Position numbers and translations under genes: made by a program. A stretch of 64,000 bases of DNA from Medicago truncatula. Lineage: Eukaryota > Streptophyta > Magnoliopsida > Fabales > Fabaceae. Numbering within the stretch: the first letter of the stretch is position 1; the number at the start of each line of letters is the position of its first letter. Of the stretch, positions 11,571-24,660 are shown one piece after another. The notes under the pieces were generated by a model. It had not been told where the DNA came from and made no database searches. It worked only from the letters and a program-made list of their open reading frames with translations. The stretch spans positions 42,002,762 to 42,066,761 of the forward strand of contig NC_053042.1 of assembly GCF_003473485.1 (NCBI RefSeq), read 5' to 3'.

Positions 11571-12415
11571 ATGTACTCATGAGTCATGACATTTGGTGAA
11601 TCTTGTTGGTGGTGTGGTAATAGTAAAGACATAAATCCGGTGCATTTTAATTTTAGGGACGGCATTTCAGAAACAGGACCAACGTTTTCTTGAATTTTAC
11701 AAGTGCTGCATGGTAAAAAGATGCAGTAATAGTCCCCCTAAACAGGACCAACCTTTTTTTCCCCCTAAATGTAATACTGTTTTGAACTTGCCTTTGTTTG
11801 TATTTAACTTGCCTTGACCAATTTGTTGATGATGATTTGAGCTTTGCTAAAGATTTGCATTTTTAAGGGTTACTATTGAGAATGAGATTTTAGTAGCAGG
11901 TTTTCCAACGTCTACTGATTAAATGAACATTGAATTAATTATGTATATAGTTAAATGTTAAGGAATTTTGTTCTAACATTTCCAATTTAGCATTATTTTG
12001 TTTTGTGGCAAGTGAAAAATAACACCCAAATTTGTTGTACCAGAAGAGGTTTGGCTCTGGTTTATACTCAAAGTCTTTGCTGTAAATAATGAGTAATGAG
12101 TCACTGAAGACATAAGGATAAAAAATATTCACAGTTGATTGTGATCAAACTCATGTGTGATATAATTTTATGTCGCGACTTCTGAGTAAGCTTTGGTAGA
12201 TTTAAGAGATGATATAGTTTTTGAAAAAAATAAAATAAAGTGATGCTAACCAAGATAAGGCCGTTGCATGTTACTACTGTACTTCCAAGTCACAGAGTAA
12301 TAAAAACACCAGTTTCATCCTTCAATCTTTTAGATATTAGAACTTTCATAAAAGATGACTGTGTTTGATCTCAAACAGAGTTTTGGCTTGAAAAACTTAT
12401 GGGAAATGTTTTGCA
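11571..12415 (+). repeat. Duplicated expansin flank, copy A
   Basis: Long stretches match 33,186-35,280 in the same orientation and order. Shared blocks include GGCATTTCAGAAACA, TTGAACTTGCCTTTGTTTG, TTTTCCAACGTCTACTGATT, ACTAAGATAAGGCC-like and GTGTTTGATCTCAAAC. Copy A is the shorter one. It runs straight into an expansin remnant, while copy B is interrupted by other sequence and lies upstream of an intact expansin. Confidence 0.8.
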
Positions 12416-12556
12416 TTGGCAGCTTGGCAGAAAGTACGCTATACTTTGCTCTCCCTGGTGACAATGGTGGTTGGTGTAATCCTCCTAGAGACCACATTTT
12501 GACATGTACATTATACTTTTGTTTACCGTCTTATTTTTCAATTTTTTTACATTAGA
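12416..12556 (+). pseudogene. Alpha-expansin remnant
   Basis: About 140 bp of expansin gene with internal deletions. GGCAGCTTGGCAGAAAG matches exon 1 of the intact gene (near 36,903). It is followed directly by GACAATGGTGGTTGGTGTAA plus CCTCCTAGA and ACCACATTTTGACATGT from exon 2 ([15 protein letters not shown]). Then comes CTTATTTTTCAATTT from intron 2. The signal peptide, most of the catalytic-like domain and the whole binding domain are missing. It cannot make an expansin. Confidence 0.88.
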
Positions 12557-12767
12557 AATATATGGTGCTACTCTTTTATTAAAAAAAGACAACATGCCTT
12601 GAAACATTATTTCTTAGGCAAACACGACTCACGAGTAAGAATATTTATTTAACTTACATAAATTTGTTCTTCCATAAAATGTTCTTATTTTCTATGATAT
12701 GGTGTGATATATTATATCATGCACATATTCTGATGGACAAAGAAATTGGATACTTTCTGCAATTCTA

Positions 12768-15099
12768 CTATTTGATTTTTGACATTGTCACAGATTGTTG
12801 TTTGATGACCTCGGCAGTTGAAGGATTGTTCTCAAAAATGACTTCATAGCCATCTCCATAGGTATCCATTCCTTGAGACAGAAGTAGCCAGAAAATTCCA
12901 CCTGCACATGAGCCTCCACTCATAGCACTTTTAGATATGGCATTGTATACTTTCTTAAAGTAACTATCCCTTATAGCTATGCTAAATCCAGGTGTCTTTG
13001 AAGACTTTCCAAACTCTTGTACAATAATGGGTTTTCCTAAAATAGTATTTGAGTCATGAAAATGAGCTTCTATCCATTTGTCAACAAATGCACTTTTGGC
13101 TGTCTCGTTTGAGCCTTGTAACCTACATTCATTCATATATAATCCAGATTGGTATTTTTTTTTTTATGTGAAAAAAATTAGGTTGATAAGATGATGCATC
13201 AGTCCAAAACGAGTTGATATTATGTTTGGATACTTATTGGAAAATTTAATAATGACATATTACTCTAAATGTGTGTTTTTATAAAAATATTCCATTCAAA
13301 ATTGGTTTTCTCTCCAAAATTCTATTTATAGAGTGATAAAATATTTAAACATAACTTATCTTACTTCAAACTCAATACTAACCAAATTAATAATTTAAGC
13401 TCGTATTTGTTTCCATTTATAAGAGTTAACTATTTGACTAAAAAATTTATGTAAATATGACTCGGTTGGTAGAGACATTGTTATATGTTGAAGTTAGACG
13501 TTTGAAACTCAAATTTTTATTTATTCATCTCAAGAGATGAATTTATAGTCATTGAATTACATGAAAAAAACAATTTGGCCAAAATTTAAAAAGTTAAGTT
13601 TAATAAAAAAAAAAAAAAAGAGATTAGATGAATTTATATAGGATTACCATGTATCGGGGTATAAATGAATGGTTGCAAAATCAATTTGAGGAATTTGATT
13701 GTTGGAGATAAAATCAGTTCCAACCGGAAGAGAATTGGGATTGAATAGCTTCTTTTGTGGCATCGTTTCACCGTAGAACCCTTCAAGTCCTATTTCCAGC
13801 AAATGATTGCTATCAATGGATTTGACATAGGCCGCCATCTCAACAACCCAATTCTACAATAAATAATTAATAATATAAATTATGTGTCAAAAATTCATAG
13901 TAATTTGATTCCAATGACGACATTGTTAATGAATGACCATAAATATAAATATATGGGTTGTTAATGAAATTCATAGTAAAAGTCAAATGTTTCTAATTAT
14001 ATAACGATTGCGAATGATTGACAATCTTAAAAAAATAACACTGAAAGTGTATATGAACAAATAAAAATAAAAAAGGACCTGAATTGATTTTCCGGAGTCA
14101 TTAAATATGCAACGAGGTTCATTCATAAGCTCCCATGCAAAAATGGTTGGGTCATCCTTATACAATACTCCATTAATGGTGTTCTTTCTTGTCAGCACAG
14201 CCTGCAATCATCAATCCATCCAAAATATTGTGATACCACACTTGAGTTATATATAAAATCATTAAAAATCCATACAGAATTATGTATGATGATACCTTAA
14301 CATTGTTTTTGTAGTATTGCTTAACAAGAGGATTAATAAAGAAGTCATCTTCAATTTTGACATTTTGACCACGTTCTCTTGCCCACTGCACATATTTCTT
14401 TTTGCCTCCAAAATCATTCCAATTATTCACTAAGCTCAGTATAAGTTTCACTCCATATTTGTTTGCCTCTGATATCACAAAATCCAATCCCTACGTACAC
14501 ATGCAAATATTCAACGAAAAATCCAGCAAGTAAAATTGAAAATGATGTAAAAGTATAGTGGAGTAATAACACTTTTTATTTGTAGGAACACATTTTTTTT
14601 ATATACTGTTTTTATAATGCGAGAGACACATTTTCATGCAACGTCAAAAAAAATACCACACAAAAGGTTTTAAATTTGTACATATCAAGCATTTACCCAT
14701 TAAATATATATTACATTTAGAGAGCTTTTTATATAATTAAGCTAGTTACGAATCAAGAAATATTACCTTGAAGACATTTTCATCGTACTTGCCAGGAGAG
14801 ATCTGAAGAGGTTTATAATCTCCATCGTTGAAAGCCAATGTTCTTCCCACATTTAAACCATGTTGAGAAGCTTGTTGAAAATTGGACGTGACCTTGACCC
14901 TTGTAGATGGGTCAGATGCCATTGTCATCAACCAGTAGGAATTGAATCCATTCACATAGTGTGTCTTTCCATTCAGAATAAAATGAGTACCTTTTCTTTG
15001 AACGAAACCGCCACCAACGTTAACTCTTTGGCAATTCCCATGTTGAAAAATAACCAACGACACTATGAAATACGTCAATAGTAAAATTTGGAACCCCAT
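12768..15099 (-). CDS. Mannan endo-1,4-beta-mannosidase, copy 1
   Basis: A GH5-family endo-beta-mannanase, which cuts beta-1,4-mannan in plant cell walls. Five exons with GT-AG introns join in phase: 15099-14767, 14490-14296, 14201-14079, 13853-13648 and 13122-12768, giving 403 residues. Residues 1-23 look like a secretory signal peptide. Family motifs present are GTHFILNGK and GFNSYWLM, then WELMNEPR with the expected acid/base E204, HLYPDTW near 280-286, and IVQEFGKS with the expected nucleophile E322. Two sites differ from the usual family and from copy 2: L88 in GRTLAF (usually RTWAF) and L365 in FWLLL (usually FWQL). These may weaken sugar binding, but that is inference. Copy 2 is at 24.7-28.4 kb. 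The two share about 240 bp of upstream sequence (15,100-15,345), so early regulation was probably similar. Confidence 0.92.
13445..13570 (+). mobile_element. SINE relic in intron 4 of mannanase copy 1
   Basis: GACTCGGTTGGTAGAGACATT resembles the tRNA-derived head (A box) of a common legume SINE. It is followed by a degraded B-box-like GTTTGAAACTC, then TTATTCATCTC and AGATGAATTTATAG. It lies at the same place as the relic at 25,608-25,700, so it is older than the mannanase duplication. Confidence 0.6.
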
Positions 15100-17390
15100 G
15101 ACTTAATTTTGAATCACAATATCACAATAATCAAAATGTGTGTAGCTCACACCCAGTGTACGTAGTCCAATTTATAATCTTTGAAGAAAAATGTAGAAAG
15201 TTTATTTTCACCAATCAATACGCACAAACTAAGCAACTAATTAAACTCTCTGACCATACATAATATATATGTAATAGTTATTTTTATTAAACAGGTTCAC
15301 ATTAGAATTAGAATTAGGAAGAAAAACAAAATACTACCATTTCAATAGTATATATAAAGTAATGTTTTTGATGTCACGTGTCACTTCCACGTTTATTCTT
15401 AATATTTTTATTTTTTTCTATTTTTTTAAAACAGAATTATCTATTTGGACAAAACTTATATACAATACCTAGGGTTTCTGTTCAAACTGGTATCCAATAA
15501 AATCCTGACACATATGTTTTCATTCCAAATTGAACTAACGCTATGAGTGCTTCTCCGTTACTAAAACTAAATTAAAGTATTAAACTATACAATATTGGGT
15601 CACAAATTTGCATAGAGGGTTTGACACCAGGCAGGGAAGACATTAAAGGACATTGTGAGCAGCCACGGATATAGAGGCATAGTGGATTGGGGGCAACTGC
15701 CCCCGCCACTCGTCCGATTATGTTTATTAAAATTTTGATATTTTAATGATTGTCCTCTCTTAAAATAATAATTGCCTCATTAAATAGAAATTTATATCAT
15801 AAAAAGGGTTTCGTGCATGAATTTTATAAAATCAAATGTGTAAATGCATTTGATGTGAAATTTTGAATAATTTCCACCATTCTTTTTTAATATAAAGACA
15901 TGTAAAGAACAATTTTAACTTGTAGATGTTGACGAGTCTCTAATTTTTCTAATATATAATAGGATAGTGATTATAATCTCGATTATTTTGCTCAATGATA
16001 ATGATGTTATTATTATATCATTTTTACATTGCTAAAAAATTTCTATATATAAATATTTATCATATAAAATCTTGCCTCGCAAGTCAACATTTTTGTATCA
16101 CTCGCTGATTGTGAGTACTTCGTAGAACTTAAGGACATAGATACTATTGTCAAAGATTTCCACAACGGTGGCAGAATATCGTTAGGGAGTGGTGCATCAG
16201 ATCCTGTACTGATAAAAATTTCTCTCCTCTGCTTTCCGCCGGTGCCAACGATGGTGGGTTTTCCAGTGAGACTCATCGATCTGATTACCTCGTTGTGTAA
16301 GATGGACCGGATAGCCATTGGTCGGAGGATGGGGAACCGACAGCGCCGGTGGTTGAGGAAATCAAACCCATTGTTGTTATTGGCGTTAACGGTGGTGTCG
16401 AGGTTGAAGGAGTGGTGAGGGTCAGAGGTTGGTGGAGTGGTGGGAACATAACTGCACCTTGAAATGTTTGTTTAATTGATCGGGTTGAGTACAAGAACCG
16501 TCTTTTTTTTTTACGGAGAAAGTATAGAAGCAACGCCGTTAGGTTTGAGTTGGAATAATTGAAACGTGTCAGATTTTTATTGGCGACCAATAGGAACAAT
16601 ACATAGTGTACTATGTATAAGTCTCGCCCTAACTATTTAACATAATTATCTCAACAAACTGCATATATTGCTTTGATCTTATCCAAAAATATATTTTATT
16701 TACAGTTTTAATTAATTTTTAAAATTTCACATGGCATAAATATCTCAACAAACTCATAATAAATCTTATCTTTAAATCCTAACTTTTATGAAGACTTCAA
16801 TTGGTTATTACTTTATCTTTTATGAATGTATTCGATTCAAACTTCAACTATAAATAAAAGGTTTTCTTCAACAAAACAAAAAAAAAAAACTATAAACAAA
16901 AGATTTCTCAACTAATCACCCGATCACAAATTTAAGCACATACAGAGAGACCCATCTCTAAATCTAACCTTTTTCATTCTCCGTAAACATCTTACATATA
17001 CTTTGTTTTTAAAGATATTTTTACATATACTTTTAGGTTTAAATTTATATAATATTTCAATATCAATCGCTTCCATGATTTGTTATTTTTTTTTTCTTTT
17101 TTTTCCAAGACATGCTTTTCAAAGTCATCCTTTTCTTTTTTCCTTCAAAAAAAAAAAGTCATCCTATAAAGATTCAACAAATGAATTCATATTTAATTTT
17201 TCAAGCTACTACGTTACCATATGAAAACTATACATTTATATTGAATTTTTTTCGTGATAAACACTATTTTTCTGTTGTTCTCTTTAATAATATTTATGGT
17301 TGCCTTTTCAACAATTCAAACTTTGAATTGCTCAAATATCTGCCATACAATCTTATTATATACGTTATTTCTAAATGTATATAATAAAAT
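15100..17390. other. Mannanase promoter and intergenic DNA
   Basis: 15,100-15,345 is nearly identical to the DNA upstream of copy 2 and includes a minus-strand TATAAATT near 15,170, a likely shared promoter. Near 15,690 GGGGGCAACTGCCCCC looks like a transposon-derived block. A less AT-rich segment at 16,180-16,450 has short open frames on the minus strand, but I recognise no protein. The remainder is AT-rich and featureless. Confidence 0.45.
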
Positions 17391-17399
17391 CATACATAA

Positions 17400-18350
17400 A
17401 AATCCTATAGACAAAGTGTATGAAAATACTTAAATTTATGAATTCATAAATTTCTTAATGGGCAATATTTGAGACTGAAAAGTCTCTCTCGGTGATTCAG
17501 ATCGTCCAAAAATTATGTCATTTCATTTTCAACTTTATTGATATAACTCTTTTGTGATATCCGAATAATCCCTTGAGAAGAATCTCTAAGTATTGAAATG
17601 CCTAATACAAAAGAGGTGTCCCCAGGATCTTTCATCACTAACTTTTGTTAGAGATTTTGGTTTCACATAACAAACATATATCATCGTTGATTGAATAAAA
17701 TAAAATTGACATATTAAACTAGAAATATAAAATTACTTCCAATGAACTTGCTAAATCCACAATTCTCCATAATATTATCTCAAAAGCAAATAAGACAATT
17801 ACTTTATGAGAATTTTTGCCAACACTAAAGAGACAAATTTCTTAACTTATAAGTGGATTTCATGACCATGCAAACCGTTTAATTTGTATCAATTGACACA
17901 AAAGTTTTATTCAGATGCACCATATTGTATCGTTAATGTCACCATTAAGAAACACTATATTGAAATCCATCTTATGCAGCTCCAAATTTATAATAAGCAA
18001 ACTAGTATTATGACTGTCCTAATAAAGTCTTTCAATTAAACTAAATAGAATTTCTCTTTTCAGTCAATTCTTAATGACACTAGAATCCCTAATTCTTGAG
18101 GGTGTTGAGTTTGATCTAGATGAAATAGTTTCTTAACTTGATTGAGAGGTAGAACAATAATGTCCTCATGAGGATCCAAATATACTATAATAATAGTAAC
18201 TATATGAATTAGTTTAGAACTAATTCTTCCTCATTCAATTTTGTTCTATTACCATATATCTCCCCCAAACTCAATATCCTCAAAAAAACTTAACAATTTA
18301 TGTCTCAAAATTTCCTTAATTTGTGGGACGAAAAACTTATAGTTTTCAAA
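17400..18350 (-). mobile_element. Ty1/copia retrotransposon remnant (fossil)
   Basis: The minus strand keeps recognisable copia reverse-transcriptase homology (a stretch like VMKDPGDTSFVLGISILRD and SQGIIRISQKSYIN), followed by weaker similarity. The copy is old and heavily broken, and no LTRs or borders were identified. Degenerate related DNA may continue up to about 19 kb. Confidence 0.7.
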
Positions 18351-19600
18351 TCCTTCAAAAATATAGTATGTCACAAATCATAACTGAATTGACTCTAAAA
18401 ATTGAATTTAAAAGACACGTTGAATCATCATTTGTAAATAAAAATCAAAATATCTTGATTTATTCAAAGAGAAATTAAAACAAAAATTCATTCAAATAAT
18501 GATTCACCAAATTGTCTTTTAAATACAAAAATAAGCTAGTAACGACAATCTAAAATTGGTTTAAAAATGAATAAAGCAATCTTTTTTCGAATTTGTCCAT
18601 TCTAAATTGATATATCTTTCAATATCATTGGACATAAGTCAGTCAAGATTACTTTTCTTTATTTGCCCTTATCTTTTGAGGTATATTCCGAATGAGCACT
18701 ATTTTATTTTCTCTTGCTTCAGCTTTTCTTTATTTGCACACTTTATGAATTGATCATTCAAAAGATCATTTCTAACTATAACAATTATAAACTTAATTGT
18801 GCAAATAGAATATTAAATGCTGAATTTTCGAACAAGTCAACTGATAGTCGAAATTATAGTGTTTCAGCAAGATTAAATATTTACATAATGTGCTCATAAT
18901 ATTTTCTTTGCTTAATAATCTTAATAGAATACTCACTCTCCAATGAGAGATTGTCTTTCTCTGTATTGCTTAAAAAACATCATAGTTTAAACAAAGGAAA
19001 TATGACCAAAAAAAAATCATCTTAAACAGCACCTCTAATATATATATGATATTTTAGCTTTATGATCACACGTGACCTATGAAATTTAGTGTATACTCAC
19101 TTGTCAAACTTGATTCTCACATTAGGTACTGAATTTGTGAAAGAATGTGAGTTTCACCATCCTTATCTAAGGTCTAGATCTAAGAACAATATCAATGTTC
19201 TTCTTTAAATCCTAAAAATTAGAATTTTAAGAGTTAAAAAATTTAATTCAAATTAGCAGATACCCAAACTATATTAGCTTAAAGAGAACAAGAGTAGCCA
19301 AATGTACTCACCAAAATACCTATTGCACTATCAATATCAAGTCTTTAAACAATAATATCAATTGCTAGTAGTATTTTACAGCATTGATCAAACAATGACA
19401 ATTTACTTTGACAAAGATTAAATTCTTATAATTGTCATATGTTTAGAATCACATGTGTGGATGTAAACTCTTAAATACTAGAATGAGTTTACATTCACAC
19501 AACTTTAGTAGACATGTCAAAATTAATTAATTATAAGACATGCACAATTGTTATTTATTTGTAAATTAAAAGACAAAAAACAAGATACCAAGCGCACCAT
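18350..19600. other. Intergenic, no gene recognised
   Basis: AT-rich DNA with no supported feature. It may contain further unrecognisable retroelement sequence. Confidence 0.4.
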
Positions 19601-19609
19601 ATATTAAAA

Positions 19610-20075
19610 CACAATCTTTTGATTGCTAAGAATTAATTGCAAGCGGTACTCTCAATGCAATGATCAAATATTGGTAATAAGTCATGTCAGATAATGAATG
19701 CATTTTGACATCCTCATTACCCGCATGAAAAACTTAAGAAGTCTTGTAAGATAATGGGTGTCTTTTGACATCCTCATTACCCACATGAAAAATGTAAGAA
19801 TTACCACATATTTAACATCACAAGTTGTAAATTAAATGACCAAACAACAAGATACCAAATCACCATTAAAACACAATCTTTTGATTGCTAAGAATTAACT
19901 GCAAACGGTAATTTCAATGCAATGATCAAATATGGTAATAAGTCCTGTCAGATAATGGGTGCCTTTTGACATCCTCATTATCCACATGGATGAAAAGAAG
20001 TCCTGTCAGATAATGGGTGTCTTTTGACATCCTCATTATCCACATGAAAAAACTTAATAATTATCGCATATTTAC
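19610..20075. repeat. Nested tandem repeat array
   Basis: Two units of roughly 230-240 bp (starting near 19,610 and 19,870) each begin with ACACAATCTTTTGATTGCTA followed by AGAATTAA. Each contains two copies of a roughly 50-bp subunit, AGTCCTGTCAGATAATGGGT...TTTTGACATCCTCATTA(C/T)CCACATG. The four subunits lie near 19,680, 19,740, 19,940 and 20,000. No gene was found within. Confidence 0.8.
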
Positions 20076-21374
20076 CATCGCAAGTATGTAATTATCCGGT
20101 CAAACTGTGCCTTCCTTTTAGCCGACTAAAACAGCTCGCATGAACAATTACATACTACATCTTTTGTAATTCCAACTGAATCAAATCTACGCAACAGAGG
20201 TTACTTTTGCAACTTGTTGTTTCAACCAACTCAACCAAAATTACTAGACATTTTAATAAATAAATTTAAATGAAAATGGTCTTAAATTTACATGTTAGAT
20301 GGGAAATATCTTAAATTTACGAGGCACTATCGACATAATGTAGGTCGCCGAATTAGTTCATTATGCTGCTGAGTAACCATATTCAACAACTCTTAAGTGT
20401 GAAAACAAATTCACAATAATTGAAAATAAAAATAAAAATGCAAGTCCCAAAAACAACACCAACGTGTGTATGACAATGCATTTACAAATATCACATAAAA
20501 GCGACAACAAACATAGCATGAAAATCATCCAAATTGCATGATTAACAAATATATTATTGTAGAAACTTAATAACAATAAACTCTAACATCATAATCATGC
20601 TATAAGAAAAATATTCAATTTCAAACCAAAAGAAAATTGAATCTTATATACACAGAAATATTCATGTCACAATTGATTCATATATACCAATTGATTCTTT
20701 AAATAAAATAATGAATAACTCTATACTCAATTATTTCCTAAATAAGGAAATATACTTTATGTTTATAAATAAACAAACAAAACTAGAATTATTATATCTC
20801 AAATTTTAAAGAACCAAATTCTTACCTTATGTACAAAAAAGAAAAAATGTTCATAATATTTTGAGATTCATTATTAAAAGGCAATAAATATATCATAAAT
20901 ATATTTTAATTTTTTTTTTAATATAGAATCAAATCACCAAAATCAAAAATAAAATCCAAATATTTGTCACTGCCATATTCAAATCCTTATTTTATTTAGG
21001 AAACCGACAATCAAATGCAAATAAATTCAAAAGCATACACAATTGATTTCACAAATTTGAAATATGCAAAATGCATACTTCTAAAACTTCAAGTATGTGA
21101 TTTCAATTGCATTAATGAATGTATCCTGCTTTTGGAAACTGCAGCAAACCAAAATCATATCCCAAAATAAAAAAAAACAGCTCACACAAATATGTTGGTG
21201 GACGAAAACACAAGCAATTGAATCAAGTTTCTCGTTGCTTCATATTCCAAAATCAACACTTTACTTTTATGACATTCACTTACCGATCAAAATATTTGAT
21301 TTTAAATTACACAAAATAAAAAATAAAAAAAAATCCATGACCAAACAACACTAAAGCAAAGTCATTGAAAAATA
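20076..21374. other. Intergenic, no gene recognised
   Basis: AT-rich DNA. Short open frames on both strands show no known motif. Confidence 0.4.
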
Positions 21375-21519
21375 CTCCTTCCGTTTCAAAATATAAGCAA
21401 AATTCACTTTTTAGGTTCATTCATTTAATGATGTATATAGTTTATAATATGGACCACATACATCATTAAATGAATGAACTTAAAAAATGAATTTTGCTTA
21501 TATTTTAAAACGGAGGGAG
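21375..21519. mobile_element. Stowaway-type MITE, 145 bp
   Basis: Inverted termini CTCCTTCCGTTTCAAAATAT and ATATTTTAAAACGGAGGGAG are flanked by TA on each side (21,373-21,374 and 21,520-21,521). An inner inverted repeat (GTTCATTCATTTAATGATGT and its complement) makes it almost fully palindromic. The structure and length match the element at 62,809. Confidence 0.88.
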
Positions 21520-21521
21520 TA

Positions 21522-22860
21522 AGAGCCAGCAAATTAACAAAAGAAACTTTATATCTTTGTATTTCAAATTCAAGAGAAAACATAATTGATGATTCAAGAG
21601 AAAACCATAATCAAAGATCATAAACTCACATTATATCAAATATATATGTTACCGGAACTTACTTGTACCAATATTAATTGCAAAACAACTTGATCCACCG
21701 AAACTCTATTCAGTCATATGATTATCACTTAATACTAGCAAAGTTCCCAAATAAAATAGGTTTCATGCGAAATAGGAAAGAACATAAAATCCATTCAAAA
21801 ACAAAACCCTTATTTCTTTAACCAACTGAAAAAACTAGTGAGTGAAATTGAAGCCAAAAATAAACACCAGAAATTGAACGACAGTGTATATAGAGCAAAC
21901 GAAATTCCAATACACCGATCGTGATCTCCGGCAATCAAAACAAAAAAAACGTGTAAACACCATGAATTTTCAATATATTGATATGCGGGTGGGTGAGGGA
22001 AAGAATTTCCCGAAAGATACTTTTAAATCATTAGATCAAATAATGACTATGATAATATCATAGTCTCTCAACATTAAATTCTTTTTCTATTATCTTCCAT
22101 CATCATTTTCTCTCCCCTCCATCCATGTCTCTACTCACTCACCACCACCACCAACAACAACAATAACAACAACAACCTCTCAAAATCCATTTGTTCCTCC
22201 CAACACTATATTTTTTTACACTATCTTTCACCATCTTTGTTTCTCCTATGTGTCATGTCCTCCCTTCCCTCACCACCATCACTACCGCCACCAGCAACCT
22301 CAAAAGTTAAATTTCACCTGGTTACCACCGTAGTTCCTAATACAATAGCTTTAATCACCATTTTAAAAAACAAAAATATCTCAGGTTAACAATTTCTAGC
22401 ATTTTTGTAAAATGACCCAAATCCAAATTCACAACAGTTCACATTCTCCGTCTAAGATCTGAAGAAAATCAAAAGATCTGTTCAACATAGATGAGGCACG
22501 TTTATATTTGTTCCCCTTTGCTGGATTAAGCAACTTTAAAGAATATTAAACAGCATATAAAAGAATCAATTGAAAGAATCAATGAGTTTTTAGAAATTAA
22601 TGGGTTTTTACTTTTTAGAAATTTAACAGTTAATTATATTCATTTTCATTTTTGTTTTCAGAATCAGAAATTAATAGATTTGTTCTAATTCAAGAGAGGC
22701 TCGAATTGGACATGCAATAGAGGTTAAAGTTATTGATGGTGGTGTAGATTAATTGCTGGTTTTAAAATCTGAGGTTGAAGACAATGCAAAGAAATAATAT
22801 AGTAATGGCAGACCATCATAAAATCTGTGCTCCTCTTTAATCTAATGACCAAAAAAAAAA
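21522..22860. other. Intergenic with simple-sequence tracts
   Basis: A CAC/CAA-rich tract lies at 22,138-22,180. No gene was recognised. Confidence 0.4.
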
Positions 22861-23225
22861 GGTTAAAATATGGTTTTGGTCCCTGCAAATATGTCTCGTT
22901 TTGGTTTTAGTCCCTGCAAAAAATTTTTGTTGTTTTTGGTCCCTGCAAATATGTCTCATTTTGGTTTTGGTCCCTGGCTCCACTTTTGTGATAATTTGCA
23001 CACGTGGCACATGATGACTGAACCATTTATTAGAGAAATAGTCCCTGCAAAATCTTTTGATTTTGTAAAAGGTCCCTGCAAAATATTTTGTTTTTGGAAA
23101 TAGTCCCTGCAGGGACTATTTCCAAAAAAATAATATTTTGCAGGGACCAAAAACAACAATTTTTTTTTACAGGGACTAAAACCAAAACGAGGCATATTTG
23201 CAGGGACCAAAACCATATTTTAGCC
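22861..23225. mobile_element. 365-bp Mutator-type MITE, copy 2
   Basis: Same length and ends as copy 1 (GGTTAAAATATG...CATATTTTAGCC), in the opposite orientation. The flanking duplication is nine A residues (22,852-22,860 and 23,226-23,234). Open frames across it merely reflect the repeated TGGTCCCTGCAAA blocks. Confidence 0.88.
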
Positions 23226-23234
23226 AAAAAAAAA

Positions 23235-23925
23235 TTTCCATGGTAAAAAAATATTTCCCTCACCCACCCTAAATGCCACCTGATATGCGTGTGTACAGAC
23301 CAAAAAGTTCACATCACAAAAAATTCACAAAACTCAATCAATTTAACAACAAAAATGCTAAATGGTGCGAAAGGATATTCGCACAAAACACACGAATGGA
23401 TGTAAAACCTTTGAATTGCTACGTGTGTTTTTGTCAAATTTAATCTCAATTGAAGACATGCCTTTTAACTACACCTCTAATATAATTTTATATTGATGTA
23501 GCATAATCCTAGTCCTTCTTCTATCTCTCGTTTGACACCAATAGTGGCTTCTTGTAACAGTTATATCCAACTTCTACCTGTTTTACTTTTCACTCTACTT
23601 TTTCATTTTTAATTTAACTTTTTGATTATTCATTCCAAAAAAAGAAGCTGGGTTGTTGTAGTTCTGAAGAGCATGCACGTGGATGAAGTTTCATAGGAGA
23701 AGAAAATGAATAGAATGAAGGGTCCTTATTATGATCAATTAGATGAAGAAATTCCACCGTCAAAAAGAAAAGAAAATTCCCAAGCGGTTATATTAACTTT
23801 TCTGTTATTTAAAAAATTTACAAGTGGGATGAGTAGGACAAAATAAATCACAAGAGTTTGTAGGATAAAAAATTTACAAGTATTTTCGTTGAATTTGCGC
23901 GACAAGTTTATCGTGCGATATAGCA
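23235..23925. other. Intergenic, no gene recognised
   Basis: No supported feature between the MITE and the LTR fragment. Confidence 0.4.
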
Positions 23926-23929
23926 CTTC

Positions 23930-24590
23930 TCATTTAATAAATCAAACATGAAGACTCGCTCTGATACCACTTGTTAGAAATCCAAGTCTTAATAAAATAG
24001 ATTTCATAAAACATGTTCAACAATTATTAATCAACAGCGGAAGCAAACAAAATATTGAACATGATCAGATCTACGACATGTTTGATTTATCAAACATATT
24101 AAGAATTAGGGTATTAGGAATACCTGAATGAAACTTTGATGACAATCCTCTCAACAACAATGATGGAGAAACCATGATCTGAAATACACAACATACGTTA
24201 GCGGCAGCTAATTTGGTTCTTCTTCAACCGGTACCTTTATGCTTCAAGTTTTCTTTAGATGGGGAGAAGAACGAGTTTGTCGTGTACGGTGTATTGGGAA
24301 CCATAGCCTCTTTTATATTGGATGGTCATTAGGTTTCCCATTATTCCGTTAATGGGTCATCCGGACATCATTGAGTTCATATCAACTAATTAAATATTTA
24401 ATTAATTATCCAATTAGAAATCTAATAGCCTTATTACTTAATTTGATCACTAATCAACTAAGGCCCACAATTGATAAATAATTAATATAATTATTGTTAC
24501 AATATTTGTCCGATAATGATATTGAAATATAATAAAGAATAAAATATTTCAACATGATAAACGTTAATTTATATTGAAGCTATATTAGAC
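23930..24590 (-). mobile_element. Ty1/copia-type LTR fragment (fossil)
   Basis: On the minus strand an LTR end (...TTTCTAACA, from about 23,972) is followed two bases later by TGGTATCAGAGC. That sequence complements the 3' end of initiator methionine tRNA and is the usual copia primer-binding site. No coding part was found nearby, so this is an LTR plus a short leader. The far border is near 24,590, where similarity to the flank of mannanase copy 1 resumes. Confidence 0.6.
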
Positions 24591-24660
24591 TCTTATTTTG
24601 ATGGATAAGGAAAATGGATTGGTTCTGTAAAAAGAAAAATGGGTACTTTCTGCAATTCTA

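Noticed and set aside
16043-16599. Minus-strand frames as a possible gene
   Set aside because: Composition is slightly coding-like, but there is no recognisable family, and the two frames overlap without a plausible splice.
17003-17384. Two open frames of 73 and 90 codons
   Set aside because: Composition is phenylalanine- and isoleucine-rich as expected from AT-rich noncoding DNA, with no motif or splice-consistent partner.
22870-23263. Overlapping open frames on both strands reading VLVPANMSRFGFSPCKK
   Set aside because: They fall within the 365-bp MITE and come from its repeated TGGTCCCTGCAAA blocks; the same peptides recur at 35.9-36.3 kb.
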